A stretch of 64,000 nucleotides of DNA from Niveispirillum fermenti (GCF_048066175.1 NZ_JBLTXA010000024.1:13858-77857); one strand, 5' to 3'. Shown: positions 45,116-52,317, counted from the stretch's first letter. Translations and numbers: made by a program. Notes: generated from the sequence alone by a model not told the origin.

Positions 45116-46627
45116 TCACCACCGCCTTGTCGTGGCCAGCGCCATCAGGGTGGATGGATCGATGGTGGTGCGTCCGCTGCCGGACAGCAACTGGATGGCG
45201 GGGCTGGAGGCCACCGCCGCCGCGCCGTCGCCATTGATGTCGTACATCATCATGAACCGCTCGACGAGCTTGGCGACCTCTGCCGGGTCCGCCAGCTTCT
45301 TGATGTCGAGCCGGCCCTGCAGGATCGTCACCTGCCGGTCCAGGTCGATCTGGGCGGCCTGGTCGGGCAGGCCCAGTGCGGTGCGGGCGAACTCGGCCAG
45401 CGCTTTGTCGGCCAGCACCTGATACCAGCTTGTGATGCCGCCGGCCTTGCGCTGGAAATAGAGGCCCAGGCGCAGGGCCTCGTTGGCATTGCCAGCTGAA
45501 ACCTCGAAGCTCTGCGTCTCGTATCGTTTCACGATGTCGGTGACGAAGGCGGGGCTGCCGCGCCGCCTGGCGCCGCTGTTGGCCGTGCCGAAGGCCAGCG
45601 CCAGCGCTTTCTCCCGGTCCCCCGCCTTGGCCGCGAAACTGCCGGGATCGGCCGGGTCGCTGGCCAGCACCAGACGCAGCCGGTTGGTGTCGGCCGCCAT
45701 ATCCTCCAGACCGAAGGCCGTCAGCACGGGCACCAGCAGCCGTCGGTCCGCCAGCAGGTCGCCGGCCGTTGTCACCGCCGGCAGCTTCGCGGCCAGTTCG
45801 GCCAGCCCGCGCCGGACATCCGGCCGCGCGGCGAAGGCCGCCCTGTCGCGGTCATAGGTGCTGGTCATCATGTCCCACTGCACCCGGCTGGCGACCGGGC
45901 CGCCGCGCGGATTGCCCTCATAATCCCAGACATCGAAAAAGTCGCGGCGGAACTGGGCCTGCGTGGGGGGCAACCGCATCTCGGCGAAGGGGATGGTGTT
46001 TTCCAGGTCGCGGGCCTGCGAGGCGGCATCGGCCGGGCCGATCGGCGGCGGCAGGCCATAGACGGTGCGCACGACGGACGCCATGTCCGGATCGTCCATC
46101 AGGTCAGCCCAGCTTGCCTTGTCCGGCAGCTTGCGGCTGAAATCCAGCATGATTTCCAGCGCCTTGTTGCGCTGACCGATCTCGCGCTCGAAAAGGGCGG
46201 TGACATAGCGGTCGGATATCTGACCCACAAAGGACGGCCCGGATGTGCCATTGCCCGCAGCGGGGCCGAAATTGAAGGCACCCGCCAGTTCACGGAACCG
46301 TGGATCGCCCATGCGGTTGGCAACGGAGCCATTGTCCGACAGGTCGCTTTCGAGCACCTTGCGGACCAGGGCCTGGGAATTGACCTGATCCTCCAGCCCG
46401 AAGGCACGCATCACATAGGTGTAAAGCCGGCGGTCGGACATCAGGTCGTCCACCGTGCCCACATGCGGCAGGCGGGCACGGGCATAGGCCGTGTCAGCGC
46501 TGTTGACGGGGTCGGCCATCATCATGGCCTTCTGCCGGTCCTGCGTGCGCGTCAGCAGCCGCCATTGCAGCAGGGAGGAACCGGAACCGCCGGTGACCAG
46601 ATTGGCGCCGAAGCCCGTGATGCTCAT
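45116..46627 (-). CDS. DUF1217 family flagellar-cluster protein
   Basis: A 503-residue protein of the DUF1217 family, found in alphaproteobacterial flagellar clusters and of unknown function. Internal repeats are visible: the pattern DDLMSDRRLYTYVMRAFGLE recurs as GDLLADRRLLVPVLTAFGLE, and related forms appear around WADLMDDPDMASVVRTVYGL and WYQVLADKALAEFARTALGL, each followed by a loosely conserved segment of about 100 residues. There is no signal peptide, and the N-terminus (MSITGFGANLVTGGSGSSLL) resembles those of type III-exported flagellar proteins, so export is possible. It overlaps the flaG-like gene by four bases (ATGA) and is the last gene of the flaF-flbT-flaG-like unit. Confidence 0.85.
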   Translation of the reverse strand: MSITGFGANLVTGGSGSSLLQWRLLTRTQDRQKAMMMADPVNSADTAYARARLPHVGTVDDLMSDRRLYTYVMRAFGLEDQVNSQALVRKVLESDLSDNGSVANRMGDPRFRELAGAFNFGPAAGNGTSGPSFVGQISDRYVTALFEREIGQRNKALEIMLDFSRKLPDKASWADLMDDPDMASVVRTVYGLPPPIGPADAASQARDLENTIPFAEMRLPPTQAQFRRDFFDVWDYEGNPRGGPVASRVQWDMMTSTYDRDRAAFAARPDVRRGLAELAAKLPAVTTAGDLLADRRLLVPVLTAFGLEDMAADTNRLRLVLASDPADPGSFAAKAGDREKALALAFGTANSGARRRGSPAFVTDIVKRYETQSFEVSAGNANEALRLGLYFQRKAGGITSWYQVLADKALAEFARTALGLPDQAAQIDLDRQVTILQGRLDIKKLADPAEVAKLVERFMMMYDINGDGAAAVASSPAIQLLSGSGRTTIDPSTLMALATTRRW

Positions 46628-46953
46628 AGCTCCACCTCCCGCCGGCCGCTGGTGCCGGCATCGCCGGCCCCCTCCTCCGACGGGACATAGCCCGGCGGGA
46701 TGCGCAGCAGCACATTACCCGTGCGGGTATCGATCACCTCGGTGAACAGCCGCCGCGTCTCGGGGTCCAGCATCACGCGATAGGGACGGAAGGCGGGCGA
46801 TGGCTCCGGCACTGATACCGGTGCCGGCGGCGGCTCCGGTGCCTCCCGCTCCCGCTTTTCAGACGACCGAACGATCGGCACCATGGGTTCGGCCGGCCTT
46901 CGCCGTGCCGCGTCCGGTCCGGAAACCGGTTCAATCGCTTTCGGGTCACTCAT
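46624..46953 (-). CDS. FlaG-like small flagellar protein
   Basis: A 109-residue protein from ATG 46953, just after GGAGGG. The first 70 residues are Pro/Glu/Arg-rich and probably disordered. The C-terminal part (YRVMLDPETRRLFTEVIDTR, then TGNVLLRIPPGYVPSEE) matches the FlaG pattern, in which a beta hairpin ends in D-x-x-TGEvirqIPpee. FlaG influences filament length in some bacteria. It lies between flbT and the DUF1217 gene, overlapping the latter by four bases. The family match is short, so the call is moderate. Confidence 0.6.
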   Translation of the reverse strand: MSDPKAIEPVSGPDAARRRPAEPMVPIVRSSEKREREAPEPPPAPVSVPEPSPAFRPYRVMLDPETRRLFTEVIDTRTGNVLLRIPPGYVPSEEGAGDAGTSGRREVEL

Positions 46954-46985
46954 GGTCCCTCCACCCGCGGCCAGGCACGCCGCGT

Positions 46986-46999
46986 CAAGACCGGTCTTG
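46986..46999. repeat. Perfect 14-bp palindrome in the flbT to flaG-like gap
   Basis: CAAGACCGGTCTTG lies in the 68-base gap between flbT and the flaG-like gene, followed by a second small dyad (CCCCGT-C-ACGGGG, about 47005-47017). As RNA it could be a weak intra-operon hairpin; as DNA it could be a protein site. No function is assigned. Confidence 0.35.
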
Positions 47000-47021
47000 C
47001 GCACCCCCGTCACGGGGACGC

Positions 47022-47459
47022 CTACATACCAGCCGCCCGTTCTGGCAGCGGTTCGACCGGGGCTGCCGGCATGGGCGGCAGCAGGATCGCCTCATAGGCG
47101 ATGACGGGCCGCAGGGCCGCCAGCGCCTTGTAGAAATCACCGTCGCGTACGTAACGGTCCGCGTCGGCCAGGTGATAGGTCATGTCCGGGTCACGGATTG
47201 CGGCATGCAACTGGGCGATCAGCGCATTGTACAGCGGCCTTTGCTGCTCCGCGTTGGGCGGGTCCAGCAGCATGGCCTGTACCGCGTAATAGGTGCGTTT
47301 GACCGGTGTCGTCGCCTCCTCCGGCTGGAGGATCGAACGGCCGGTCATTACCTGGGCATGGTTGGCAACGGTGACGGTATTGCGATGGCGGCCATTTTCG
47401 ATCACCACACCGTTCACGATGAATTTCTCGAAGGGCTTCAGCTTCAGCTTTAGTCCCAT
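47022..47459 (-). CDS. flbT: Flagellin translation regulator FlbT
   Basis: Post-transcriptional regulator that, in Caulobacter, binds the flagellin mRNA leader and lowers its stability until the hook is built. Its 145 residues carry the family pattern: LKLKPFEKFIVNGVVIENG, then VMTGRSILQPEEATTPVKRT and YYAVQAMLLDP. The C-terminal helical part includes DMTYHLADADRYVRDGDFYK. The ATG lies six bases after GGAAGG. It is separated from flaF by an unusual array of 18-bp repeats. Confidence 0.95.
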   Translation of the reverse strand: MGLKLKLKPFEKFIVNGVVIENGRHRNTVTVANHAQVMTGRSILQPEEATTPVKRTYYAVQAMLLDPPNAEQQRPLYNALIAQLHAAIRDPDMTYHLADADRYVRDGDFYKALAALRPVIAYEAILLPPMPAAPVEPLPERAAGM

Positions 47460-47469
47460 GGAACACCTT

Positions 47470-47577
47470 CCAGATCAACACGCGGGGCCAGATCAACACG
47501 CGGGGCCAGATCAACACGCGGGCCCAGATCAACACGCGGGCCCAGATCAACACGCGGGCCCAGATCGACATGCGGGC
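47470..47577. repeat. Tandem 18-bp repeat (6 copies) between flaF and flbT
   Basis: The unit CCAGATCAACACGCGGGG (last base G or C) starts at 47470, 47488, 47506, 47524 and 47542 with no other difference. A sixth, diverged copy starts at 47560, and a fainter related segment overlaps the end of flaF near 47605-47622. The array fills the flaF stop to flbT leader gap. In the flbT frame each unit contains a TGA stop, so it cannot extend FlbT; another frame would read repeated ARVLIW. It looks like a slippage-prone VNTR in the flbT leader. Confidence 0.95.
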
Positions 47578-47609
47578 CAGCCCGGCCTCGGACCGGCATG
47601 CGGACCGGA

Positions 47610-47963
47610 TCAGCGCGCGGGCGCCGGTCCCAGCCCCTGCATGACGGCCCGGTTGACATCGACAAGCGGCGAAAGCGGATGGTCGGTGGACAGGGCCTGG
47701 CCGCTATACCGGTCGACCCAGAGGCCCAGCGAGATCAGGCCCGCCTTCAGCGCATCCGGCAGCAGGTTGCCCGTATCGGACACATCGGCGATCAAGGTGA
47801 TCCAGAGCCGGCGGTTGCGATCGATGGCGCGGATCCGGGCCATGGCGTCGTTGCTGCGGGTGGCCGTCTCCAGATCCATGGTGACCTGCTGAAAGACCTT
47901 GCGCTCCAGTTGTCGGGGCGTGGCCGTGTCCATGATGGACTGTCTATAGGCTGCGACGCTCAT
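47610..47963 (-). CDS. flaF: Flagellin secretion/translation regulator FlaF
   Basis: Partner of FlbT that promotes flagellin production and export in alphaproteobacteria. Its 117 residues follow the family: AYRQSIMDTATPRQLERKVF, then AIDRNRRLWITLIADVSDTG, NLLPDALKAGLISLGLWVDR and STDHPLSPLVDVNRAVMQGL. It lies downstream of the flagellin gene on the same strand, beyond a terminator, so it likely has its own promoter in the AT-rich 147-base gap. Confidence 0.95.
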   Translation of the reverse strand: MSVAAYRQSIMDTATPRQLERKVFQQVTMDLETATRSNDAMARIRAIDRNRRLWITLIADVSDTGNLLPDALKAGLISLGLWVDRYSGQALSTDHPLSPLVDVNRAVMQGLGPAPAR

Positions 47964-48008
47964 TATTCCTTATTCCCTTATCAAGAAGAGATGAAGGGAT
48001 AATAACAC

Positions 48009-48026
48009 CCGCCTATTAAAAGGCGG
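48009..48026 (-). promoter_or_regulatory. Hairpin upstream of flaF
   Basis: CCGCCT and AGGCGG pair around a six-base AT loop, 46 bases upstream of the flaF ATG. A longer imperfect dyad (TTATTCCCTT against AAGGGATAATAA, about 47967-48004) lies between it and the start codon. Either could be an mRNA leader structure or a protein site. Confidence 0.35.
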
Positions 48027-48062
48027 TGAAATGCAAAATAAAAGCAAATATTCAAATAAAGA

Positions 48063-48084
48063 AGGCCGGCCTTTCGGCCGGCCT
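48063..48084 (-). terminator. Rho-independent terminator of the flagellin gene
   Basis: A 9-bp GC-rich stem (AGGCCGGCC paired with GGCCGGCCT, four-base loop) lies 27 bases after the flagellin stop. On the minus strand it is followed by the U-rich TTCTTTATTTG, a classical intrinsic terminator separating flagellin from flaF. Confidence 0.88.
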
Positions 48085-48110
48085 CCCTTCCCATGAACGG
48101 TTCCGTGGGC

Positions 48111-48962
48111 TCAACGGAACAGCGACAGGATGTTCTGCGGTGCCTGGTTGGCGATCGACAACGCCTGGATGCCGAGCTGCTGCTGAACCTGCAGGGCCTG
48201 CAGGCGGGCGGACTCTTCATTCAGGTTGGCGTCGACCAGCGTGCCGATACCCTCGTTCAGGCTGTCCACCAGCTTGCTGGTGAAATCGGCCTGCAGGTCC
48301 AGCCGCTTGCCGACATTGCCGAACTCGGCCGCAGCGCTGATCACGGTGTCCATGTGGGTTTCCAGCGCCAGAAGCTGGGTCTGGGCGGCGGCCGCGTTGG
48401 CGGAACCGTCGGCACCGCCGCTGATGGCGGCGGCCAGACCGGCCACGAAGGTCTGGACGGCTGACATGTCCTGGCCATCGATCGTGTCGGTCACCGCCGT
48501 GATGGCGGCACCGCTGCGGTTGATCGACACGGTCAGGGTCCGGGTGTCGGCATTGTCCAGCAGGTTTTCACCATTGTAGCTGGCGCTGTCGATGGTGTTC
48601 TGGATGTTGGCGGCCAGGCTGTCCAGTTCGTCGCCGATCTTGGCGTGATCAACCGAGGCGGAGGTTGCCAGCGAAAGCTGGTTCTTCACCTCGCTCAGCA
48701 GCTTCTGGATGTTCTCGGCACCCACGCGGGCGGTCTGCACCGTGGCGGCGTTGATGGCGATGTTCTCGTTCAGCGCCTTCAGCGCCGACACGTCGGACTT
48801 CATCACGGTGGAGATGGCCCAGTAGGACGAATTGTCCTTGGCCGTCGCCACCTTCATGCCGGTGGAGATACGGTCCTGAACCGTCTGCAAATCCTTGCTG
48901 GTCTTGTTCAGGGTCTGCAGCGCAACCATCGCGCCGACATTGGTCAGAATAGAAGCGGCCAT
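48111..48962 (-). CDS. Flagellin
   Basis: Filament subunit of 283 residues from ATG 48962 (MAASILTNVGAMVALQTLNK), with GGA upstream. The D0/D1 N-terminal block includes LQTVQDRISTGMKVATAKDN and SSYWAISTVMKSDVSALKAL. The C-terminal block includes LNEESARLQALQVQQQLGIQ and ends ALSIANQAPQNILSLFR. The short middle shows that D2/D3 are nearly absent, as in other compact alphaproteobacterial flagellins. It is a monocistronic unit with a strong terminator, followed by its regulators flaF and flbT. Only one flagellin gene is in the window. Confidence 0.97.
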   Translation of the reverse strand: MAASILTNVGAMVALQTLNKTSKDLQTVQDRISTGMKVATAKDNSSYWAISTVMKSDVSALKALNENIAINAATVQTARVGAENIQKLLSEVKNQLSLATSASVDHAKIGDELDSLAANIQNTIDSASYNGENLLDNADTRTLTVSINRSGAAITAVTDTIDGQDMSAVQTFVAGLAAAISGGADGSANAAAAQTQLLALETHMDTVISAAAEFGNVGKRLDLQADFTSKLVDSLNEGIGTLVDANLNEESARLQALQVQQQLGIQALSIANQAPQNILSLFR

Positions 48963-49077
48963 GATCGTTTCCTTCGTGGATGGATGATGGATCAAGCGCC
49001 TTCTGACGCAGCCACCCCCGGGACCTCATGGGGTTTCCGACAGGCCCGGGAGCTGTTTCGACTTTGGCAGGCCCGGA

Positions 49078-49124
49078 TTAAATCCGCTTAAAAAGCGGTA
49101 TCCTTCCGGAGACATACGCCTTTA
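49078..49124 (-). promoter_or_regulatory. Probable flagellin promoter region
   Basis: Reading toward the gene, TAAA (49124-49121) is followed 15 bases later by AAGGATAC, a loose fit to the sigma-28 layout TAAA-N15-GCCGATAA. Just inside it lies TTAA-N6-TTAA (49078-49091), which is also part of a CCGCTT/AAGCGG dyad (49084-49098). About 115 bases of leader would precede the ATG, room for FlbT control. Confidence 0.4.
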
Positions 49125-49178
49125 GTGTCCGTCCGGAAAATCTTCCATGCTCCCGACGTTTTGCATCCCCTTTCCTTC

Positions 49179-49273
49179 GCACCGCCATCACCCGTGCTGT
49201 GGCCGGGCCCGGTTTGGAAAGCAAGGCGCTTGGGCATTCTGGATCCCGGCCACAGCACGGGTGATGGCGGTGC
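49179..49273. repeat. Perfect 29-bp inverted repeat with a 37-base loop
   Basis: The left arm (49179-49207, beginning GCACCGCCATCACCCGTG) and right arm (49245-49273, ending GGTGATGGCGGTGC) are exact reverse complements. It lies in the 370-base gap between flagellin (minus) and the flgN-like gene (minus), 60 bases after the latter's stop. There is no U tract after the stem, so it is not a classical terminator. It resembles a REP/MITE-like mobile hairpin or an mRNA 3'-end stabiliser. Confidence 0.85.
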
Positions 49274-49333
49274 CGAAAGCAGAATGGTGTAAAACATTGA
49301 AGTGAAAAAAATTCCCGGACAGACCCTTGGGAT

Positions 49334-49834
49334 TTAGAGATTATGGTCGATGCGGCCATAACCGGGGATGGCGCGGGGACCGGCGGTGCCGGTTCGGCCA
49401 TAGACCCCATCGGCGCGCTGGCGTTCCGCCACGCGGCCCAGCCGGCGGGCCACGGCCGTCACGGCCTCCTGCGCTGCCTGCAGGGCGATGGTATTGGCCC
49501 GCGTGGCGGCACACAGGCGGGCCGCGGCAAGGCGTACCCGTTCCGGCGGCGCCGGGTCGGTGTCGGCGGCTTCCTCCCGGGCATCGCCGGCGGGGGCCAG
49601 GACAGGGGCCGCCGGATCGGGCGCAAAGACCGGCAGCGGCGGTGCGCGGCTGGCTTCCCGCAGCAGGATGCCCAGCTGTTCGAACAGACGGCGCTTGGTG
49701 TTGAAATAAAGCTCCAGCCCGTCGGTACGGGCCGTCGACACAAGGTCGGTTTCCTCGTCCAGCAGGGCGGCCAGCATCTCGAATGCCTGCGCCAGGCGCA
49801 GCCGCATGTCGGGGGACAGGTTCTCGGCATTCAT
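49334..49834 (-). CDS. FlgN-like flagellar chaperone candidate
   Basis: A 166-residue, mostly helical soluble protein from ATG 49834. The N-terminal half (LAQAFEMLAALLDEETDLVS, then LELYFNTKRRLFEQLGILLR) has the FlgN-like pattern of an E-containing helix followed by a K-R-rich helix. The C-terminal helix (ARLCAATRANTIALQAAQEA, then VTAVARRLG) contains the Asn-rich stretch seen in FlgN-type chaperones of FlgK and FlgL. An Ala/Pro-rich linker separates them. It directly follows flgJ, as flgN does in several flagellar loci, and flgK/flgL are in this window. Sequence similarity in this family is poor; the name rests on pattern and context. Confidence 0.55.
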   Translation of the reverse strand: MNAENLSPDMRLRLAQAFEMLAALLDEETDLVSTARTDGLELYFNTKRRLFEQLGILLREASRAPPLPVFAPDPAAPVLAPAGDAREEAADTDPAPPERVRLAAARLCAATRANTIALQAAQEAVTAVARRLGRVAERQRADGVYGRTGTAGPRAIPGYGRIDHNL

Positions 49835-49838
49835 CGGT

Positions 49839-50135
49839 TCACCCTTCCTGCGCCTGGCCATACTGGGCGATCTGGGCGCGGACATGGCCGGCAATGCCCA
49901 ATCCGCCGCCGCTGGACGCCATGCCGTCGGCCACAGCTTCCAGCATCATCGACCGGAACACCTCCTCCGCATAGCCGCCCCCGAACAGCCCCTCCGTCGA
50001 TACACCTTCGAACATGGAGTTCAGCGCCTGGGACAGCAGCAACGCCTCGAACTTGCGGGCCGCCTCGGCCGCCCCGGCCGGCCCCGCCTGGGGCAGCGGC
50101 GGCTGTCGGATGCCGGGGATATCGGCGATCTCCAT
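49839..50135 (-). CDS. flgJ: Rod-binding protein FlgJ (single-domain)
   Basis: A 98-residue protein equal to the N-terminal rod-cap domain of FlgJ (AARKFEALLLSQALNSMFEG, then VSTEGLFGGGYAEEVFRSMM and LEAVADGMASSGGGLGIA). The C-terminal muramidase of enterobacterial FlgJ is absent, as is usual in alphaproteobacteria. The ATG at 50135 follows GGAGG by seven bases and overlaps the flgI stop (TGATG). Wall cleavage is probably supplied by the lytic transglycosylase at 41464-42081. Confidence 0.93.
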   Translation of the reverse strand: MEIADIPGIRQPPLPQAGPAGAAEAARKFEALLLSQALNSMFEGVSTEGLFGGGYAEEVFRSMMLEAVADGMASSGGGLGIAGHVRAQIAQYGQAQEG

Positions 50136-51259
50136 CACATCACCTCCAGTTCGGCATGAAGGGCCCCTGCTGCCTTGATGGCCTGCAGGATGACGATCAC
50201 ATCGCGCGGCGTGGCGCCCAGCCGGTTCAGCCCATTGACAAGGTCGTTGAGCGAAACCCCGCCCTCCAGCACATTGATGCGCTGGCCCTCCCCCTCGTCC
50301 ACGGTGATCTGGGTGCGGGGAACGATTGTGGTCTGGCCCTGCTGTGCGAAGGGTCCGGGCTGGGAGACCTGGGGAGTCTCCTCCACCCGGACCGTCAGGT
50401 TGCCCTGGGCGATGGCCACCGTGCTGATCCGCACATTCTCGCCCATGACGATGGTGCCGGACTGCTCGTCGATGACGACGCGGGCGACCTGGTCGGGCCT
50501 GACCTGGATCGTCTCGATCCGCGTCAGCAAGGCGGCGACGTCACCCTGATAGGTGGCAGGCACGATCAGATCGACCGTCGTGGGGTCGGTGGCCCGCGCC
50601 GTGCCCGCGCCCAGCGTCTGATTGACGGCCGTGGCGATGCGGTTGGCCGTGGAGAAATCGGGATTGCGCAAGGCAAGCCGCACCCGCGACAGCGAATCCA
50701 GGTCGAAATCGACCTCACGTTCCACGATGGCGCCGTTGGCCACCCGGCCGGAAGTGGGAACACCCTTCGTCACGCTGGCTGCCGCCCCCTCGACGGCATA
50801 GCCGGCCGTGGCCACCGGGCCCTGCGCCACGGCATAGATCTTTCCATCCGCCCCCATCAGGGGCGTGGCGATCAGATTGCCGCCCGCCAGGCTCTTGGCA
50901 TCCCCCATGGTGGAGATCGAGACATCGACCCGCGTGCCCTGACGCGGGAACGGCGGCAGCTCCGCCATGACCATCACGGCCGCGACATTGCGAGTCTTCA
51001 CGTTCAGGCCGGTAATATTCACGCCCAGGCGTTCCAGCATGCCTTCCAGGCTCTGCTGCGTGAAGGGAGAGTTCTGCAACCGGTCCCCCGTGCCGTTCAA
51101 TCCGACAACAAGGCCGTAGCCCAGCAACTGGTTGCCGCGGACGCCCTCCACCTCCACCAGATCCTTGATGCGCATCTGCGCTGTCGCGGCCAGGGGAAAG
51201 GCCAGCAGGCCGGCGGTGATCAAGGCGAGAAAGCCACCGACATGGCGAGGTTGAGCCAT
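50135..51259 (-). CDS. flgI: Flagellar P-ring protein FlgI
   Basis: Periplasmic ring protein around the rod. From ATG 51259 the product is 374 residues, with a signal peptide ending TAQM (cleavage about residue 27). Family blocks are RIKDLVEVEGVRGNQLLGYG, LVVGLNGTGDRLQNSPFTQQ, TRVDVSISTMGDAKSLAGGN and, near the end, LNDLVNGLNRLGATPRDVIV followed by ILQAIKAAGALHAELEVM. A GTG at 51271 would add four residues. First gene of the flgI-flgJ-flgN-like unit. Confidence 0.98.
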   Translation of the reverse strand: MAQPRHVGGFLALITAGLLAFPLAATAQMRIKDLVEVEGVRGNQLLGYGLVVGLNGTGDRLQNSPFTQQSLEGMLERLGVNITGLNVKTRNVAAVMVMAELPPFPRQGTRVDVSISTMGDAKSLAGGNLIATPLMGADGKIYAVAQGPVATAGYAVEGAAASVTKGVPTSGRVANGAIVEREVDFDLDSLSRVRLALRNPDFSTANRIATAVNQTLGAGTARATDPTTVDLIVPATYQGDVAALLTRIETIQVRPDQVARVVIDEQSGTIVMGENVRISTVAIAQGNLTVRVEETPQVSQPGPFAQQGQTTIVPRTQITVDEGEGQRINVLEGGVSLNDLVNGLNRLGATPRDVIVILQAIKAAGALHAELEVM

Positions 51260-51308
51260 TTCCGACCCCACAAGATGTAGTTGATGGCCACATCATAGCG
51301 CGATGGGG

Positions 51309-51360
51309 TTAAAACGGCTTTTCCAAGACAGATCATCCGTTCGCGTTAATACTGGTTTAA
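51309..51360. promoter_or_regulatory. Two TTAA-type sites between flgI and the regulator gene
   Basis: TTAA-N7-TTAA at 51346-51360 is an exact match to the CtrA consensus. A second, degenerate element, TTAA-N6-TTTT, lies at 51309-51322. Both lie between flgI (minus, 51259) and the regulator (plus, 51535), about 50-100 bases ahead of flgI and 175 bases or more ahead of the regulator. Confidence 0.6.
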
Positions 51361-51475
51361 TTTTCGGAGTCGATCCCGACTTGACTACGACATCATAGGT
51401 AGCCATTGCTCGTCTGTATCAGGACATCGGACGGAAGAATGACAGAAATACAACCAAATTAGAAGTTTTTTCTTC

Positions 51476-51514
51476 GACCGAAATCGGTCCTGTAAAATTC
51501 CTGTAGAATTTTAC
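51476..51514. promoter_or_regulatory. Two adjacent palindromes ahead of the flagellar regulator gene
   Basis: GACCGA-AA-TCGGTC (51476-51489) is followed at once by GTAAAATTC-CTGTA-GAATTTTAC (51492-51514), both perfect. They end 20 bases before the ATG of the regulator gene, so they lie in its promoter or leader. They may bind an autoregulator or fold in the mRNA, limiting access to the AGGAG site at 51522-51526. Confidence 0.5.
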
Positions 51515-51534
51515 TTAAATCAGGAGTTGGGGCA

Positions 51535-52317
51535 ATGCGAGTCTTGTTGATCGAGAACGATCAGACCATCGCTGGGGCAATCTCCCGCGCCATTGGCCGC
51601 ATCGGCGTTCGTTGCGAGCAGCAGTCGCAGGAAAATGTGGAAACATTGATTGCCGAACGCGATGGGTCATTGGAGAACTACGACGCGATCCTGGTGGGCA
51701 ATGCCAGCAGCGGCGATACGTTCATCGCCAGTCTGCGGGCCAAGGTGGGCGCGGCGATCATCGTCAGCCTGCTGGATCACCGCTGCGTCAACTCCACCAT
51801 CCAGCATCTGCGCGCCGGTGCCGATGACGTGCTGGTCAAGCCGATCAACCCGCAGGAGATCGAGGCGCGCCTGCACGCGGTCCGGCGCCGGACGCATGGC
51901 CATTCCTCTCCGGAACTGACCGTCGGGCGGCTGACCGTGTTCCTGGATGGCCGGGACCCGGCGGTGGACGGGCAGCGCCTGCGCCTGTCGCACCGTGAAC
52001 ATGCGATCTTCAGCGTGCTGGCGCTGAATGTGGGCCGCGTCGTCTCCAAGGAGAAAATCTACGAAACGGTCTATACCCTGTCCGGGTCGGACCCGCTCGA
52101 CAAGGTGATCGACGTCTATATCTGCAAGCTGCGCAAGAAGATCGCCGAGGCGACGGGTGGCGACAAATATATCGAGACGGTCTATGGCCGTGGCTACAAG
52201 TTCGAGGCCCCGCCCGACGAGGACCGCGACCCCGGCGACCCGGCCCCGATGAGGGCCGGCCGCCCACCCATCCCCGCACTGATCAAGACGCCATCGACCA
52301 TCTGCGCCCGCGCGTGA
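51535..52317 (+). CDS. Orphan OmpR-family regulator, Rem/FtcR/CtrA-like, with degenerate receiver
   Basis: A 260-residue DNA-binding regulator, likely the transcriptional activator of this flagellar cluster (inference). The receiver-like domain (1-118) begins MRVLLIENDQ, but the segment that carries the phosphoacceptor in CtrA (YDLIILD) reads YDAILVG, placing Gly55 where Asp is needed. Lys102 (VLVKP) is retained. FtcR likewise reads LIG at this point. The winged-helix domain (about 128-226) shows DGRDPAVDGQRLRLSHREHA, as in FtcR, and the recognition helix VIDVYICKLRKKI, nearly equal to IDVFICKLRKKL of CtrA, followed by YIETVYGRGY. The start has AGGAG eight bases upstream. Monocistronic, between flgI and flgH; no partner kinase is present. 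Rem and FtcR sit in comparable flagellar loci of Rhizobiales. Confidence 0.9.
   Translation: MRVLLIENDQTIAGAISRAIGRIGVRCEQQSQENVETLIAERDGSLENYDAILVGNASSGDTFIASLRAKVGAAIIVSLLDHRCVNSTIQHLRAGADDVLVKPINPQEIEARLHAVRRRTHGHSSPELTVGRLTVFLDGRDPAVDGQRLRLSHREHAIFSVLALNVGRVVSKEKIYETVYTLSGSDPLDKVIDVYICKLRKKIAEATGGDKYIETVYGRGYKFEAPPDEDRDPGDPAPMRAGRPPIPALIKTPSTICARA

Noticed and set aside
47191..47571. Minus-strand frame with repeated ARVLIW hexapeptides
   Set aside because: Created by the 18-bp DNA repeat and overlapping flbT in another frame; no start signal. The repeat is reported as DNA, not as a gene.
47470..47577. CRISPR array
   Set aside because: The units are directly adjacent with no spacers, so it is a simple tandem repeat.
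49179..49273. Rho-independent terminator for the flgI-flgJ-flgN-like unit
   Set aside because: The stem is far longer than needed, the loop is 37 bases and no U tract follows on the minus strand.
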